Positions 29,338 through 41,093 of a DNA stretch of 64,000 nucleotides are shown here, in pieces. The notes beneath the pieces were generated by a model. That model was not told the DNA's origin. It saw only the letters and a list, made by a program, of their open reading frames with translations, and made no database searches. Every line of letters starts with the position of its first letter. Position 1 is the first letter of the stretch. The position numbers and the translations under genes were made by a program. The DNA is from Sepiola atlantica (taxonomy: Eukaryota > Mollusca > Cephalopoda > Sepiida > Sepiolidae). Where the stretch lies: the NCBI GenBank assembly GCA_963556195.1, contig OY744517.1, forward strand, positions 142,979,847 through 143,043,846, in the 5' to 3' direction.

Positions 29338-29558
29338 CGAAAAAATATTCTTTAACTAGACGTAGCAACGTAAATATATGCAATTATTTAAGATAGAGAC
29401 AGTTCAGAAATAATGAATTAAGAACTAAGCTGTTTTTTCTTTTCTAAAATTTTGACTTGAGGTCTCCATCACCCATTCAAGTAGTGACCAGGATCAACGT
29501 CGCTTAACTTCGGGTATCTAACGAGAACCGGTGTGTCAACGTGATTATGCCGTCGTAG
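29338..29558 (-). mobile_element. 5S rRNA-derived SINE with a nearly complete 5S head
   Basis: On the minus strand CTACGACGGCATAATCACGT (from 29558), ACACCGGTTCTCGTTAGATA, CCGAAGTTAAGCGACGTTGA and TCCTGGTCACTACTTGAATG then GGTGATGG follow 5S rRNA from its 5' end through box C. A non-5S tail (AACAGCTTAGTTCTTAATTC and on) is shared with 28960-29130. The 5S promoter boxes are largely kept, so the head may once have driven Pol III transcription. Confidence 0.85.
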
Positions 29559-29654
29559 TATTCTTGAAAAAGTTATGAATATACTTTTCTTGAGTAGAGG
29601 TAAGGTAGACTAGGTTCTCAATGGTTGGTATAGTTTCTCTAATATCATTGGGAA

Positions 29655-29740
29655 AATATCACCGAAGTTAAGCAACATTTAGCCTGGTTAGTAATTAGAT
29701 GGGTGATGATTTGATCATACTAATTGCTTCACGTTTGAAG
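29655..29740 (+). repeat. 5S rRNA-derived fragment, plus strand
   Basis: TATCACCGAAGTTAAGCAAC, ATTTAGCCTGGTTAGTAATT and AGATGGGTGATGATTTGATC match 5S from box A to box C. Confidence 0.82.
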
Positions 29741-30375
29741 GTAGAATTGAGTATTAAGTAATTTTCTTTAATCAATCAATCAGATCGAGAATTCTTCCCG
29801 GATTCCTCTTACTCGTCCCTTCCAACAATCTCAGACAGACATTGCTATCGGTAGGTCCTATAGATGCCACCCAGTGTCTTCTACAAGTTAGTCGATGTTG
29901 GTGTTATGAAGTTATCCAAGAGATGTTTTGCCGTGTAATTGATTCCATAGAGGGGTGTCATTCACAAGTTCTTACTTACTATTTCAGAAGTGACCAGCAA
30001 GTCGGGGGCTTTTTCTCTCTCTATTAGCAAGACTAAGATAGATGGAAGGTGTCCATATAGGTATTCATTTGTTGGATGTTTCCCACAGCTGGGAAACAGT
30101 ATGAATCTCCTCTGTCTAGCGATGGATAAAATACTAAATTAAGGTAACTAGGAAAATAGAAGTCCGAAAGTACACGAAACTTCTCTTTACACTACTGGAC
30201 TTAAGCAATTCCAGGTTGAGAGATCGAACATAACACAACCTTTGCTCCAATGAAAAATGGTCAACGTATAGTCTTAAAGAAGGCAGTAATGGCCTTGGCA
30301 GAAACAAAACATGGCTGACAACACAAAAGTTCATGTATCAAAGGCAAATAGAATAATGGCTTTAATTTGCACATT
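29741..30375. other. No recognised feature
   Basis: Two short frames (29842-30027 plus, 30134-30334 minus) without motifs. Confidence 0.45.
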
Positions 30376-30379
30376 TAGT

Positions 30380-30815
30380 GCTAAAAATGCTATTTCAAAC
30401 AAGATTGACAGACCGAGAAAACCCCCCATCTAAGATGAGGTATAACTGCCACATCTGGGGAGGTACCGCACAAAGCTCTATTTCCTGTCTTGACCGAGTT
30501 CAAAATCGACTTCACAATATAGTGCAAGATTATCTCATCTTTTCGCTTCAGTCCTTTCTCAGAGAAGAGACGTTGCTAGTCTTTCTCTACTCTATCGATA
30601 TTTTCATAGAAAGTGCTCTACTGAGATTCGATCTCTGGTTCCTCATTGTAAAACATTCACAACAAGATCGAGTCCTTCTACAACAACTGTAAATCAATTT
30701 CCTTTCTTCCTCTATGTGTCTAACATCAAACGGAATTTCCCAGATATGAACCCCGTTAAAAACAGCATTGTTTCCCGGCAGGTTTTCTTCAAATCCAATC
30801 CCAATAAATACTTGT
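30380..30815 (+). pseudogene. Family-2 RT C-terminal fragment
   Basis: The plus frame 30438-30692 contains 'MRYNCHIWGGTAQSSISCLDR' and 'VQNRLHNIV', the IEYCSHIWGG block of the 15.9-18.1 kb element and the equivalent of MEYCCHIWAG in family 1. Later 'FKSNPIPIN'-like sequence (30790-30810) corresponds to the C-terminal FKSNVN block. It is 5'-truncated and frameshifted. Confidence 0.78.
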
Positions 30816-30819
30816 CATA

Positions 30820-31415
30820 AACTATCGTCATACGTAATTAAACTTTGCTAATTCCATTCATCATTTTCAATCCTCTAATAGTATTATTCATTATTTAACT
30901 GATAATCTATCTATATCAGTAACCCATATTCTCGAGTAGCTTTTCTGCCTTGATAAGTAAGTAAGTTAGTAAATAAAAATAAAGCGTGACCCCCCCCCAA
31001 CCGATGTTTATTGCGTCTTAAACGAATCCTTCGCTGCATCTACAATACGAAACGTTCATTTAACTTGTGCGTTTAGCGATGCAAATGCTGTTTCAAACTG
31101 AAGCCTGAGAGACCAACGAAGTTAGAAACAGACGGACGAAACCTCTCATAAAAATAACATGAAAGAAAAACCGATGTGTCTGTTTGAAAGGGAATAATAA
31201 CGACACTTCTATTTTTATCGTTTTCTTGTTGTGGGGTTCTCGGTAATACGAGAAATGGTTAAGCCTCATTTAAGCCAGCAAAGGGCCACATTAGTTGAGC
31301 TCTTAAATTAGCGAGTGATCTACGATACGAGCGGCTAATTATAGCTCTACATTAGAAGCGATGATATATGATTAGTTTATTGACGCCTAGGTATATGTCT
31401 ACTTTTGTGTGTAAG

Positions 31416-31448
<33 letters not shown>

Positions 31449-31955
31449 TAAAGATAGATAGTGAGAGCGAGAGAGAGGTTGGAGAAAAAGTATGTCTTTG
31501 AAAGTTTTTCATCGTCATTATATTACCATAAGTCGAAAACGTCATGACATACACATGTTCTCAATATGAACATTAGCGTACATATATATATATATATATA
31601 TATATGTATATGTGTGTGTGTGTGTGTGTGTGATATTATCACTTCCCTAAACTGATCAGAACGACGTCGTATGTAGGTATACATAATTGAATATATATTT
31701 ATGGATGTTGTTATGAAGCTCCTTTAAGAGATTAAAAGTTGAACACTGTTAGGAGATATTAAAAACAGACATTCACTGAAGCTATAATGAAAGGCTCTGA
31801 TTAAGTTCGTTGAACCCTTTAGAATATCCGGTGTTTACGGCTCGCTGTATTTGGCATAAATATAAACTTAATTTCTCCCGTATCATGTGATAATTTCTCG
31901 TGTCTTGATGATAGAGCTAAAGCGTGCGGAATCAGAGTTGTCTCTGTGAACCGGG

Positions 31956-31957
<2 letters not shown>
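30820..31957. other. No gene; simple repeats only
   Basis: (GATA)n at about 31418-31465, TA/TG compound at 31580-31632. The segment 31060-31110 ('TGCAAATGCTGTTTCAAACT') resembles 30380-30410. Nothing else recognised. Confidence 0.5.

Positions 31958-32032
<75 letters not shown>
31958..32032. repeat. (TA)n microsatellite
   Basis: Pure TA tract. Confidence 0.98.
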
Positions 32033-32036
<4 letters not shown>

Positions 32037-33394
32037 GAAAGATATATTATAACATACGTAACTGATCAATTGGAGAGCGGAAAATTAATGTTCTTCACCT
32101 CTTTATTAATTTTACGTTTGGAAAGTAAAGGAGAACTTTAGTTGAACACACGGATATCTATGTATCTCATATAAAGATTACGTGTTATCAACAGGAAAGG
32201 GCCTCTTGATTTCCTAGACTTTAATCATGAAGAAAAATGAAATATATATATTATAGACTACCAGTCCTGGGAACGGTAAAACCCAGCGAACAAAACAGTT
32301 TGCACCACTTTTATGTCCCCTTACAAAGATTAACACCAACATAGACTGATACTAAGCATTATGTCTAATTATTCTAATTTTTATCCAAATCAATCAAATG
32401 ATTTATATTCCAGAAAATGTCTAAAATTGAAGACTTAAACTTAAAACGTCTTAAGAAAAAGTTGAAATTAAGAGAATCTTGCTTAATTGGTGTCTAATTA
32501 TTATGGATAAAATTTAAATCTGAAATATTTGAGTTTTTAAACAGGAGGTTTTGCTCATATTATGCCCCTTAGAACGTTTTGGAAATACTCCAAAGAAACT
32601 GAAATTTTTGGAATATTTATTAATTGATATCTAATACCTATTGTTAAAATTTCACAAAAATAGGAGGTATCTGAATTTTCATGAAGTGCTTCCACTCTTT
32701 TTTATCCCTTTGCATAATACAAAATTAAACTTAATATAGCCTACACTACGATCCCTTACGAAATTGACACCATCTTTGAAGCACGCATAAAAATGTATTT
32801 AAGTGAAATATTTTTGAAAATCAACACATCGTGCAATTAAAATTAAAATATCATTTATTTAATTTTTTTTTGCAAGCCTTTGTTTCGACCCAAAGATCAG
32901 GCGAACACATACACACACAGGCATAGTTACTATTTTATATATATAGATTATTTGAATTCACTACTTCAAACCGTAATTTTGGATTTTATCTTACGCTTTT
33001 ATTCTAATTATCACAATAATAATTATCCACCTCAATATCGAACTTTAATTAACCAATGTCTATTTCAACTAGGTTTTTCTTCCATGATAAGTGAGTGTTC
33101 CTTAGAACTACTTAAAACGTAGCTCAATGGGAAATTTTCAAAAGCGCGGTCTGATTGGAATCCGGTCATCCTATTTGCAGGGAGGGAGTATTGTAAGTGT
33201 TATCTGCTTGCCGTAGTTCGTTTATTTGTTGTTGTTTTTTTGTGTTTTTTCTCAACGAATTGTATACTTGATGTGACACTCTATACATGCATTTCAACCA
33301 GGTCTCTGACGAATAGCGACTGTATGAAAAGAAATAATTAATGATTTGATTTAAGACTTGATTTTTTGGTCATTGGAATACAAGCAATCACTAT
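32033..33394. other. No recognised feature
   Basis: Very AT-rich. An 80-codon plus frame (32880-33122) has no motif. Confidence 0.5.
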
Positions 33395-33426
33395 ATACAT
33401 AGTTTCAGAAGTTTCTCAACCATTAA

Positions 33427-33465
<39 letters not shown>
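33395..33465 (-). repeat. Dispersed repeat C, terminal 38 bp, with its (TA)n
   Basis: GAAGTTTCTCAACCATTAAA followed by ACTATATATA is the reverse complement of the C1 terminus at about 5145-5190. The (TA)n (33432-33460) lies between this fragment and the downstream GTGT run. Confidence 0.75.
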
Positions 33466-34573
33466 TTTTTGTGTGTGTGTATGTGAAGCAGTAAGACTAT
33501 CAACATTTGTAAACAGTTTTTTTCAACATTTATTTATTATTTTGTTATTTTATCATTTTATAATTTTATATAACGCGTTTCAAGCGGTGGCCCGCTCTCA
33601 TCAGATATGTAAATCCATTTGAAGAAATGTCTTTCGATTTGAAAGAGTGTTGTTTCATTTGGGGAAATGTGTTATTGTATAGCGTTTCTGCGCATGTGTG
33701 GGTTTGCGGATGTGTGTGTATGTGTTTTTATATTTTTATATTTTTAATTTTTATTTATTATTTTTTTTTGCTTCTCTGGGTCAAAGTCGTGTGTGTTTAT
33801 TAAGTACGTTGATTTTGAGCTTTATTTTATCGGTCATCTCCGTTTCCTGAAGTGTTTTGGGTTTTATATATATATATATATATATATACCTGGGTAAGCT
33901 TTTTCATTGCTTTTCTGGTTAACGTATTAGTGTATGTTTTATCATTGCAGCATTACTTAATGGATTGATTAAAAAAAAACTTAAACGAGACTGTTTTATT
34001 TCATGCTTATGCTTTAAGTATATCACATGATAGTGAACTGTAGTGTTGCTTTAAGTGATATAGTAATAATTGAATTGTGTTAACATTTGTGGGGGAGCTG
34101 GTATACACTTTTAGAAATCCATTAATTTAATAACTCTTCTGTGTTCAAATCACCGAAATGCTGACATGGTAAACAGCTGACTTTTCCATTTAACAATTTT
34201 AAGTGAAGTACACTGTTCATATCTTCACCACGGATATAGTTGAGTTCTCCCTTTTGTATTTCGTGAATTTCTCAGCGGTCAGAGTCGGCTTATACCAGTT
34301 CTAAGCTGGCTATGTTCGGATTTAGTAAATTTCCCTACAACTGGAACTCCTTGAAAGCTATATAATAATTTTTTTTTAGAATAGTACAACTGTTACTAGG
34401 AATATATGATAGGGAATGCTTCTGCATTATTGAAAGCATGGGCTGTTTCTGTGGATAAAGTTTTTTCAAGATGGCCTATATACATTGTTTTTGTCTTGTA
34501 TGGTAGTATTTATGTTGAATATAAATATGTATTTTTGTTTTTTGTTGTATAAATGACTGCTAAAAGCTTAACG

Positions 34574-34576
<3 letters not shown>
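33466..34576. other. No recognised gene
   Basis: Includes a 'CGCGTTTCAAGCGGTGGCCC' then 'GCTCTCATCAGATATGTAAA' segment (33575-33612) that resembles the 'CTAGATCGGTCTCATCAGAT' segment near 40460, perhaps an unrecognised repeat family. Short (TA)n at 33866-33888. Confidence 0.4.
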
Positions 34577-35131
<555 letters not shown>

Positions 35132-35283
35132 TGGTAAGATAACAGAACATAAAGGTATATCTATTTGTACTTATGTATCTTTCGGCCTACACAATGGTAT
35201 AATGGTATAGCGTCGTTTTCTGATAAGACATTATTACGTCATTGATGTATTCATATACTTAAGTGCACATCTGCTTATATATA

Positions 35284-35289
35284 TAAATA

Positions 35290-35343
<54 letters not shown>

Positions 35344-35415
35344 TATATAAATTGAGTTTGTGTGTCTGTCTATATGTGCGAATGTAAATGTGTAGCTCCA
35401 AAATTATAACGCAAT

Positions 35416-35497
<82 letters not shown>
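35284..35497. repeat. Two further (TA)n tracts
   Basis: 35284-35350 (with GTATAT interruptions) and 35419-35497. Between them is a short 'TTGAGTTTGTGTGTCTGTCT' stretch of the kind found at some Helitron 5' ends, too short to call. Confidence 0.95.
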
Positions 35498-35498
<1 letters not shown>

Positions 35499-35530
35499 TA
35501 GCTCTACCGAATCAGAGTTACCCGGCAATC
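35498..35530 (-). other. Possible Helitron-like 3' terminus, degenerate
   Basis: On the minus strand ATTGCCGGGTAACTCTGATT then CGGTAGAGCTAGT ends in CTAG followed by T. It resembles a decayed version of the 45851-45888 terminus, but the hairpin no longer pairs well. Confidence 0.3.
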
Positions 35531-35684
35531 TTTTTTATTTGTCTATCTCAAAATAATATATATATATATTTGATTTTTTGAACCACATATAAATGCTCTG
35601 TACCCTGTAACTGAGTATCATCAGGCTTATTTTTATTTGCCTAATCCCGGTCTTCACTGAATAAACTATCTTCTAAGTGAAAAA

Positions 35685-35685
<1 letters not shown>

Positions 35686-35772
<87 letters not shown>

Positions 35773-35773
35773 T
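35686..35773. repeat. Self-complementary compound microsatellite (CT)n-(TA)n-(GA)n
   Basis: (CT)15 (35688-35717), (TA)15-16 (35718-35748), then (GA)11-12 (35749-35771). The CT and GA arms are reverse complements around the self-complementary TA centre, so the whole ~85 bp is one perfect hairpin or cruciform. Confidence 0.95.
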
Positions 35774-35779
35774 AATATT

Positions 35780-36125
35780 ACTATTTCATATATCCACATA
35801 AAATGTTATAAGGAGATATACTTTTTTATGTATCAATTTTCAGTATTTACCTCAACAGTGATCGATACGTTTATTTCACTCCCTATGTCCTATTCTATTG
35901 CTCTGTTTCCTGTAGAGTGGCCTACTCCCGTTTTTTTATTGTGTCAATATAATGGGTGACCCTATTTTTACACGTGGTTCATAGTATTTATATTCTAAGT
36001 TAATCGTCTATATAAAAACACCCACCAAAACTAACCCCATGCATTTTAGCTTAAAAAACCCTCGGGGATGAAACGCGGGAGCCTCTGTGTAGCTTTATAG
36101 CCATAAATATATTTTTAATAACTTA
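35780..36125 (+). mobile_element. Fold-back element family D, longer copy
   Basis: The left part (35785-35875) matches 23060-23155. The right part (36060-36125, 'CTCGGGGATGAAACGCGGGA', 'CCTCTGTGTAGCTTTATAGC', 'AACTTACTATA') matches the loop and right arm of the 23.2 kb hairpin. The middle (35880-36055) is absent from the 23.2 kb copy, and the inverted left arm is absent here. The 23.2 kb copy therefore looks like an internally deleted, fold-back derivative. Confidence 0.78.
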
Positions 36126-36163
36126 CTATATATATATACACATATATATTTATTTATTCTACA

Positions 36164-36482
36164 TACGGTTGTTTAAAAAAAGAATTTGTACACATTAAGC
36201 ATAACATCTTTTAATATTTCAGATCATTTGCTTAACACATTGTTTATAAATGTACGGGATAAGATTGCATACTACAAATGCAAAGTGGTTGCCAGAAAAG
36301 CGGGAATTTGAGGTTGTAAACTTTATTGTTTACATTTTATTGTGTCTGACTTTATCACTATTTCGATATGCACGGATGTGTGGATTAAAATATTAGTCTT
36401 AGAACGTTATAAAAGTTATTTTTTGTAAAAATAAATTAATGTTTGACAAATTTTCTCGATTTTCTAGTGACCACCCCGTATA
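36164..36482. mobile_element. Possible MITE with TACGG-type ends
   Basis: The left end (TACGGTTGTTTAAAAAAAGA, from about 36165) and the reverse complement of the right end (TACGGGGTGGTCACTAGAAA) both start TACGG and continue A-rich with 'TTTGTxxAxACATT'. The inverted repeats are poor beyond the first bases. There is no coding sequence. Confidence 0.35.
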
Positions 36483-36569
36483 TGTAAATAAACTTTAATT
36501 ATATTTAATTGTACAGAAGTTGATCTAATTATGGGTGAAAAAAGTAATCGTACAATATGAATAAAAGTA

Positions 36570-36822
36570 AAGGTAAAGGTCGCATAGCCTGGACGCGCAC
36601 GAGTGTCGTTGCCGACATCGCACACTGTGTCTAGGGCACAACATATGGAAGGCGGAGCCCATCCCTCTCCTGTCGTTGCCTTGAACCTTCCCTGAGTTTC
36701 AGTCAGGTACCTATCTACTGCTGGGTGGACAGAGGGGGGTTTCAGACCCAAAAATCCGCATGCCGTGAGTGGGATCGAACCCGGGTCGTCCAGTCCACAT
36801 GCCCTCGTCCACATACCCTCCC
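36570..36822 (-). mobile_element. tRNA-derived SINE inserted in the Tc1 left end
   Basis: On the minus strand a tRNA-like head with B box GGGTTCGATCCC (near 36785-36774) and AGGGTATGTGGACGAGGGCA upstream is followed by a ~200 bp GC-rich body (with 'CTGTCCACCCAGCAGTAGAT', 'GCTCCGCCTTCCATATGTTG' and 'GTGCGCGTCCAGGCTATGCG'). It ends in a short (TTTACC)-type tail (36592-36570). TGAATA on both sides (about 36558-36563 and 36823-36828) may be the target-site duplication. The 116-codon minus frame across it is not a gene. It may belong to one of the widespread molluscan SINE superfamilies, but I could not compare sequences. Confidence 0.8.
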
Positions 36823-36980
36823 TGAATATATCATTATAAAGTCAAGAATGCGGCATTTTTTAAAGTATAATATTCTAGAACGTTCCAATAATGTTATCAG
36901 TACGTATAATTAATCAAAACCGAAATATTCTGCAATTGCTAGTAACAAGATAAATTTATAATCATAGCAAGAGAAAATAG

Positions 36981-37880
36981 TTGTCTACTTTACAAAAAGA
37001 ACTAATTGCTCTGTTCTTGAAAGATAGAAAGAGTTACTGGAACATCTCTAGTAACCTGAATATTACTTTCACTACGATTAGTTCATCATTCATTGCAATG
37101 TTTAAAAGACGTAAGTCAGTTGAAAACACAAGGAAAACAGATGCTCGTAGGAAGACTTCTGAAGGATTATCGAGAAAATTAGGATGTCAGATTCAACAAA
37201 ATCCAATGGTTACCCGTGAAGAACTGCGGGATGATTTGCGGTTATCAGAAATTATTGCAACCAAACGAACAATAAGCAATGAAATTCACAGGAACAGTCC
37301 AAAGTTGTGAAGATTGCAAGGTTGAAATTCGTTATAGAACATATGGGAAAATAGTTTTATGGACAGACAAAACTAAAACTGAGTTGTTTGTTCACAATTA
37401 TCGGAATCGTGTATGAAGGAAATATAGCGAGGTGTACTTACGAAAAAACACCGTACCGACTTTGAAATTTGATAGTAGCAGTATTATGAGGTAGGGCTGT
37501 TTTTCTGCGAAGATAATAGTTGGTAAAATAAATATTACAAAAGAATCAGAGCAGAAAATTAAGTTCTTTTATTGATAGTCTTGAGCTAGTTCCTGATTGG
37601 GGTTTTAAACAGGATAACGATCCCAAGTATACAGCAAAATACACGGAGAAGTGGCTCGCCGAAAATAATGTTGATACCTTGCAATAATCAAATCAGTCCC
37701 CGGATTTGGATCTAATCAAGTACTTGTGGTGATATTTGAATATTCCAATCCGAAAAAAAGCACCAACAAATATGAGAAATCTGAAGAAAATACCCCAGTA
37801 GTAATGGAACAAAATACCTTCTAATGTTTGCAAATCATTCATTAAGGACCACAGGAAGAGATTGGTCACAATATAACGAA
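36981..37880 (+). pseudogene. Tc1-like transposase, inactivated
   Basis: The first 110 codons are open (36981-37310): paired helix-turn-helix DNA-binding region with 'ISSNLNITFTTISS' and 'KRRKSVENTRKT', then 'LSRKLGCQIQQNPMVTREEL' and 'ATKRTISNEIHRN'. After 37310 the catalytic DDE domain is in several frames with stops: 'WTDKTK' (near 37360, first Asp kept), 'KQDNDPKYTAK' (near 37606-37638, second Asp kept), 'QSPDLDLIKYLW' (near 37690-37730; the usual NPIENLW Glu is Lys), 'RKKAPTNMRNLKK' and 'WNKIPSNVCKSFIKDHRKRLV'. Loss of the catalytic Glu plus multiple stops make it non-functional. Confidence 0.9.
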
Positions 37881-38121
37881 ATAAAGGCTATTACAAAGTT
37901 TTTAAATGAAGGTTATACATTATTTTCTCATTGTACGATTACTTTCCTCATCCATTAAAATTAATAAATTGTATCAACTTCTGTATAATTAAATATAATT
38001 TATTTTATTTGTATATATTAGCAGTAAGCAATCTTATACAGTAACTGTATACAATTTATTTAGTTACTGCTCTGAAATATTGAAAAATGTTATTTTAAAT
38101 GCGTACAGATATTTCATTCCC

Positions 38122-38125
<4 letters not shown>

Positions 38126-38189
<64 letters not shown>
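38126..38189. repeat. (TA)n microsatellite
   Basis: Pure TA tract about 120 bp beyond the Tc1 right end. Confidence 0.98.
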
Positions 38190-38192
<3 letters not shown>

Positions 38193-38705
38193 TTTGTTTT
38201 CTAGATGTTAATCCAATAAAACTCCAGTGTTTATGAAAAACTGCTTAATAACAAGTAGAACTGTTCTTTAGTATCATATTTTTACTTATATAAACATTAT
38301 TTGTTACATATGTGCACAGATATTTCAAATGCGATCTCTCGATAGAGCCAACTTCTTCAGACCTTTAGAAAACTGAAATGAAAAATAACAAACTTCTTTA
38401 TTATGTGTTTTCATCCGATTGGGAAGGGATGGGTGTATAAGTAAACAGGCAAGATTCATATCCAATTACACATTCGCGCCACTCCTTTACATTTTATCAT
38501 TTGTTTATTGAGTATGTTTGACCGCTTCCAAATCCTTTTATACATTTTATTAACCTCCTTGAGAACATCTTCAACGTCGCCTAAGTATAATCATGTTTGT
38601 GCGTGCGCTCATAAAAGTACCGATTTAACCCTTAACATGGCCAAATATTTGACCGGTCAGCGAATAAGTTCTTTTCAAGCTAACCTATAAATAAACTTTA
38701 TTCAT
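38190..38705. other. No recognised feature
   Basis: A 60-codon plus frame at 38508-38690 has no motif. Confidence 0.5.
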
Positions 38706-38841
38706 ATGCGCACATATATACAACCTATATACATACATATACATACATCTATATACATATATATGCATATATTACATAAACACATACCAATATACACACA
38801 TCGTCATACATATATACGTACACACGGCTATACGTACATAT

Positions 38842-38872
<31 letters not shown>

Positions 38873-38880
38873 CACAGATA

Positions 38881-38942
<62 letters not shown>

Positions 38943-38950
38943 TATTTCAC
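38706..38950. repeat. CATA/TACA/TA-rich low-complexity tract ending in (TA)n
   Basis: Irregular ACATA words (38706-38880) lead into (TA)n (38885-38945). The frames over it are translations of repeats. Confidence 0.92.
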
Positions 38951-39540
38951 ATCTAAACCCACTCATATCCGTAAACCAAATAATTAAATCTAAATGCGAA
39001 TACAAACAGTATTTATTCACATATATACGTATATAGTCATACAATCAAATAAATACGTTAGCCTAGATTTACGTTACTAAATAAAATCTGCAATTTATTT
39101 ATATACACGCTCATATATGTCATTCTACTTTTATACCTCTCCCTGTGTTGCGATTCTATAATTTTATGGATATAGCATACTGCCTATAGGCACAAAATGA
39201 TAACATTCATTGCCTCAGTATCCCAACCACACATCTTATCTAATAATCATGATTCAACCTGTTTACATTTGGACCACCGCTAGCATTAATTCAAGGAACA
39301 AACATACACAAATATTACAGAGACAAACAAATAAAACTAAAATAAAACCGAAAATATAAGTATACAATATAATGACTAAGTCTAGTGTAAATAAAGCCAA
39401 TCTAGAATTAAATAAACTAAAATACAGGTTCAATATGAACATAAAGGTTAGGTATAACATAGTAAACAAAGAAAAATAAAGAAAAATAATGATAAAAAAG
39501 AGAAAATAAAAACCTACACCAAGATAAGATATCATAACAT
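38951..39540. other. No recognised feature
   Basis: AT-rich spacer. Confidence 0.5.
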
Positions 39541-39570
39541 AAAATAGCATAAAATAATAAAATAATAAAA

Positions 39571-39730
39571 AAATTGAAATTAAAATTATAATTATAATTA
39601 TAATTATAATTAGAATTAGAATTAGAATTAGAATTAGAATTAGAATTAGAATTAAAATTAAAATTAAAATTAAAATTAAAATCAAAATTTAACTTTAAAA
39701 TAAAATTTAAATTAAAATTAAAAATAAAAG
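39571..39730. repeat. Variant hexamer array (ATTATA)n-(ATTAGA)n-(ATTAAA)n
   Basis: Hexamers in constant phase change as blocks: ATTATA (about 39584-39610), ATTAGA (39610-39652), ATTAAA (39652-39682), then decay. The Asn/Phe- or Ile/Leu-repeat minus frames (110-140 codons) are its translations. Confidence 0.93.
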
Positions 39731-39883
39731 TAAAAATAAAATAAACCAAAGGTATTATAATAGTAGGATTGGGAGCAGCGTAAATTTTGATTTTTAATTA
39801 CAAACATTGATGTCCACAAATAGCTGGGATTACGCTTCTCCCAACCCTACTATTATACTACCTTTAGATTTATTTTATTTTTT
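39731..39883. mobile_element. MITE with ~50 bp inverted repeats
   Basis: The left arm (39733-39783, 'GGTATTATAATAGTAGGATT' then 'GGGAGCAGCGTAA') and the right arm (39829-39883, reverse complement 'GGTAGTATAATAGTAGGGTT' then 'GGGAGAAGCGTAA') pair with few mismatches around a 45 bp spacer. Confidence 0.8.
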
Positions 39884-39899
39884 ACTCTTAGCACATTTT

Positions 39900-40008
39900 A
39901 TAGCCACGTTGGTGGAGAACCGAGCGTCAAACACTGAGTTCCGCGTTTCGAATATCGTTGCGTCTAGTACACTGATTGGTTGTAGAGACGACGAAACAGG
40001 TTACTCCG

Positions 40009-40011
<3 letters not shown>
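39900..40011 (+). mobile_element. tRNA-derived SINE, truncated copy
   Basis: GGAGAACCGAGCGTCAAACA precedes B-box-like GCGTTTCGAATATCG (39942-39956). The tail 'CGTCTAGTACACTGATTGGT' matches the SINE at 60475-60580. It runs directly into (TA)n. Confidence 0.75.

Positions 40012-40066
<55 letters not shown>
40012..40066. repeat. (TA)n microsatellite
   Basis: Follows the SINE tail. Confidence 0.97.
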
Positions 40067-40073
<7 letters not shown>

Positions 40074-40238
40074 AAAATAAATTTCAACGACCATATCTTT
40101 AGTAATTTCAACAGCTTTCACAAAGTTCATGTTAACAGCTATTTCTTCAATTGGCCAGACAACCAACAATGTTTGAGTGAATGAACAAATCCTGAATTCC
40201 TGAGACAATGATTCATCCAAAAATTATCCTAAAAAATC

Positions 40239-40245
<7 letters not shown>

Positions 40246-40329
<84 letters not shown>
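40246..40329. repeat. (TA)n microsatellite
   Basis: Pure TA tract. Confidence 0.98.
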
Positions 40330-40331
<2 letters not shown>

Positions 40332-41028
40332 TGTGCAGGTTCGAATGATTTCGATGGGAAGCCGAGTAAGAGAGCTTAATGTACATTTAAACAGAGCATG
40401 AATAAATTTTAAAGGGGAAAAAACTAGACACAAAATCGAGTTATAAACATTGTAACTTATTTCGACCTAGATCGGTCTCATCAGATGTATAGCCAACCCC
40501 ATTTAGAACATGACAGATGAGAAAATGTTACCACCGTTTTTAAAGTAAAAAAAGAGAAAACAATTCTAGTTGATGATTGGTCGTTATAAGAAGCGGGATT
40601 AGGGGAATTTTAAAAGGCCACGGTGACTAATTATAATTAACAATAATGATAATTATGATAGAAAAAGGGGGTATCAAAGGCAAAAGATCAGTTCCCCTAT
40701 TTTTTCAAGAAAATGAATTCCATTTTAAATGTAGAAAGGGAATTACAAATGTTCACGATTAAAGAAATTAGCAGATATAACCACAAAAAAACATGTGGAG
40801 CACGCTACAATGCGGATCCTCGGACCAAACTTACGAGCATCCACGCTTAAAAGTTTAATTGATTACAAATCGAAAATTAAATTTGTAAATCAACCCTGTG
40901 AAAATTCTGTCGCACTCCCAACCTCGGTACTGCAACACACACCGCATCTTTTGTTCTACAATCAATCAAGTTTCAATCCCAATTACAATTCTAATTGCAA
41001 TCACTCGCAATTCCAATCGCAATCTCCG

Positions 41029-41031
<3 letters not shown>
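40330..41031. other. No recognised gene; degenerate hexamer run at 3' side
   Basis: 40963-41028 is a run of CAATTx/CAATCx hexamers (CAATTACAATTCTAATTGCA and on), a decayed hexamer array. A 'CTAGATCGGTCTCATCAGAT' segment near 40460 resembles 33590-33605. Confidence 0.5.

Positions 41032-41092
<61 letters not shown>
41032..41092. repeat. (TA)n microsatellite
   Basis: Pure TA tract. Confidence 0.98.

Positions 41093-41093
<1 letters not shown>

Larger units (their letters stand above)
36500..38003 (+). mobile_element. Tc1-like DNA transposon, both ends present, inactive
   Basis: Inverted repeats: the left end (about 36500-36560) contains TTAATTGTACAGAAGTTGAT and AAAGTAATCGTACAAT; the right end (about 37931-38000) carries the reverse complement ATTGTACGATTACTTT and ATCAACTTCTGTATAATTAA. 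Between them lie a SINE insertion (36570-36820) and a decayed transposase (36981-37880). The length without the SINE is about 1.25 kb, normal for the family. TA flanks are plausible, but AT-richness makes the exact ends uncertain. Confidence 0.88.
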
